The position numbers and the translations under genes were made by a program. From assembly GCA_031254675.1 (NCBI GenBank), contig JAIRTV010000649.1:1-5920 (forward strand): a stretch of DNA of 5,920 nt, in the 5' to 3' direction. This document shows, in pieces, positions 5,508-5,920 of the stretch. This DNA comes from Planctomycetaceae bacterium (lineage in GTDB: Bacteria > Planctomycetota > Planctomycetia > Pirellulales > Thermoguttaceae). Below the pieces are notes generated by a model that saw only the letters and a program-made list of their open reading frames with translations, was not told where the DNA came from and did no database searches. The first letter of the stretch is position 1. Each line of letters opens with the position of its first letter.

Positions 5508-5897
5508 TTACTTTGGCGGTTTTGTAACGGTGATATTGAATACGGTATTTCCTTTAACTTCGCAAGTCAAACCGGAAGTGGATGGATTTTCGAATTTCGG
5601 ATCGACCAAATGAACAAGCGGAATTCCATCACTACCGCCGCCGGTTGTTGCGGAAACGGTAACTTGATACGTTCCCGGTCGAACCCCATCGCCCGATTTT
5701 AATTCGAACATTTCATAACTTCCATTCGGTTTGATTGCGCTGCTTGCCTGATACGGTAAATTGATAAACGTAACACCGCCGGAAGTCAATGGTGTTCCGT
5801 CGTCGAATTTCACTGTTCCGGTTACTTTCGGATTCCCGCAACCGAAAATAAAAGGACAAACAAATAAACATACAAAAAGAATACAATAATTTTTCAT
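5508..5897 (-). CDS. Small lipoprotein with carboxypeptidase-regulatory-like domain
   Basis: A 129-residue predicted lipoprotein. A hydrophobic signal ends in a lipobox-like IFGC with Cys20 as the lipidation site; Phe at the -2 position is unusual but the GC and the following GNP are normal. The mature part resembles a single transthyretin/carboxypeptidase-regulatory-like beta sandwich: VTGTVKFDDGTPL (25-37) opens it, GVRPGTYQVTVSA (71-83) gives the central strands, and a C-terminal LVDPKFENPSTSGLTCEV (97-114) is followed by NTVFNITV. Planctomycetes encode many such short proteins, often next to DUF1559 prepilin-like genes; such a partner could lie beyond the right edge, but this is inference. 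The function is unknown, likely structural or binding in the periplasm or envelope. The gene is complete, with 23 bases of leader in view, no Shine-Dalgarno sequence, and two hairpins after its stop. Confidence 0.8.
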   Translation of the reverse strand: MKNYCILFVCLFVCPFIFGCGNPKVTGTVKFDDGTPLTSGGVTFINLPYQASSAIKPNGSYEMFELKSGDGVRPGTYQVTVSATTGGGSDGIPLVHLVDPKFENPSTSGLTCEVKGNTVFNITVTKPPK

Positions 5898-5920
5898 CTT
5901 ATTTTAAGGTTCAAAAAAAA

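Overview
The window reads as chromosomal DNA from an AT-rich member of the Planctomycetota, probably a Pirellulales-like lineage. This is inferred from the mix of protein families, not from a marker gene. The supporting features are a secreted cysteine-type sulfatase, a Tat-exported endonuclease/exonuclease/phosphatase-fold protein, a small lipoprotein with a carboxypeptidase-regulatory-like (transthyretin-like) domain, a TYW1-like radical SAM protein whose N-terminus resembles planctomycete homologues, and a BtaA-like (DUF3419) lipid enzyme. None of the five start codons has a recognisable Shine-Dalgarno sequence, which fits that phylum. There is no rRNA, tRNA, CRISPR array, insertion sequence or phage gene.

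Layout, left to right. Positions 1-256 hold no complete gene; a long inverted-repeat structure (81-172) lies just past the end of the first gene. An exported EEP-family protein is encoded on the minus strand at 257-1087. A gap of about 350 bases follows, with a perfect AT-rich palindrome and a short protein-like reading frame that may be a gene remnant. A radical SAM enzyme runs on the plus strand (1437-2306) and converges, 22 bases away, on a secreted sulfatase on the minus strand (2329-3816). A BtaA-like aminocarboxypropyltransferase (3904-5097) lies upstream of the sulfatase on the same strand, 87 bases away. A 410-base gap (5098-5507) is the richest non-coding stretch: an imperfect inverted repeat, direct repeats one helical turn apart, phased A-tracts, a possible extended -10 promoter for the btaA-like gene, and two hairpins that probably terminate transcription of the small lipoprotein gene at 5508-5897.

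How the genes may work together is only partly visible. The sulfatase and the EEP protein both act outside the cytoplasm, removing sulfate esters and cleaving phosphodiester or phosphomonoester bonds respectively. The BtaA-like enzyme makes the head group of a phosphorus-free betaine lipid. A phosphate-saving theme linking the EEP protein and the BtaA-like enzyme is possible but is an inference; no Pho box was recognised. The radical SAM protein is not convincing as a maturase for the adjacent sulfatase. I see no clear previously undescribed multi-gene system. The most useful leads are the BtaA-like gene without a visible btaB together with its elaborate upstream region, and the uncharacterised TYW1-like radical SAM protein.
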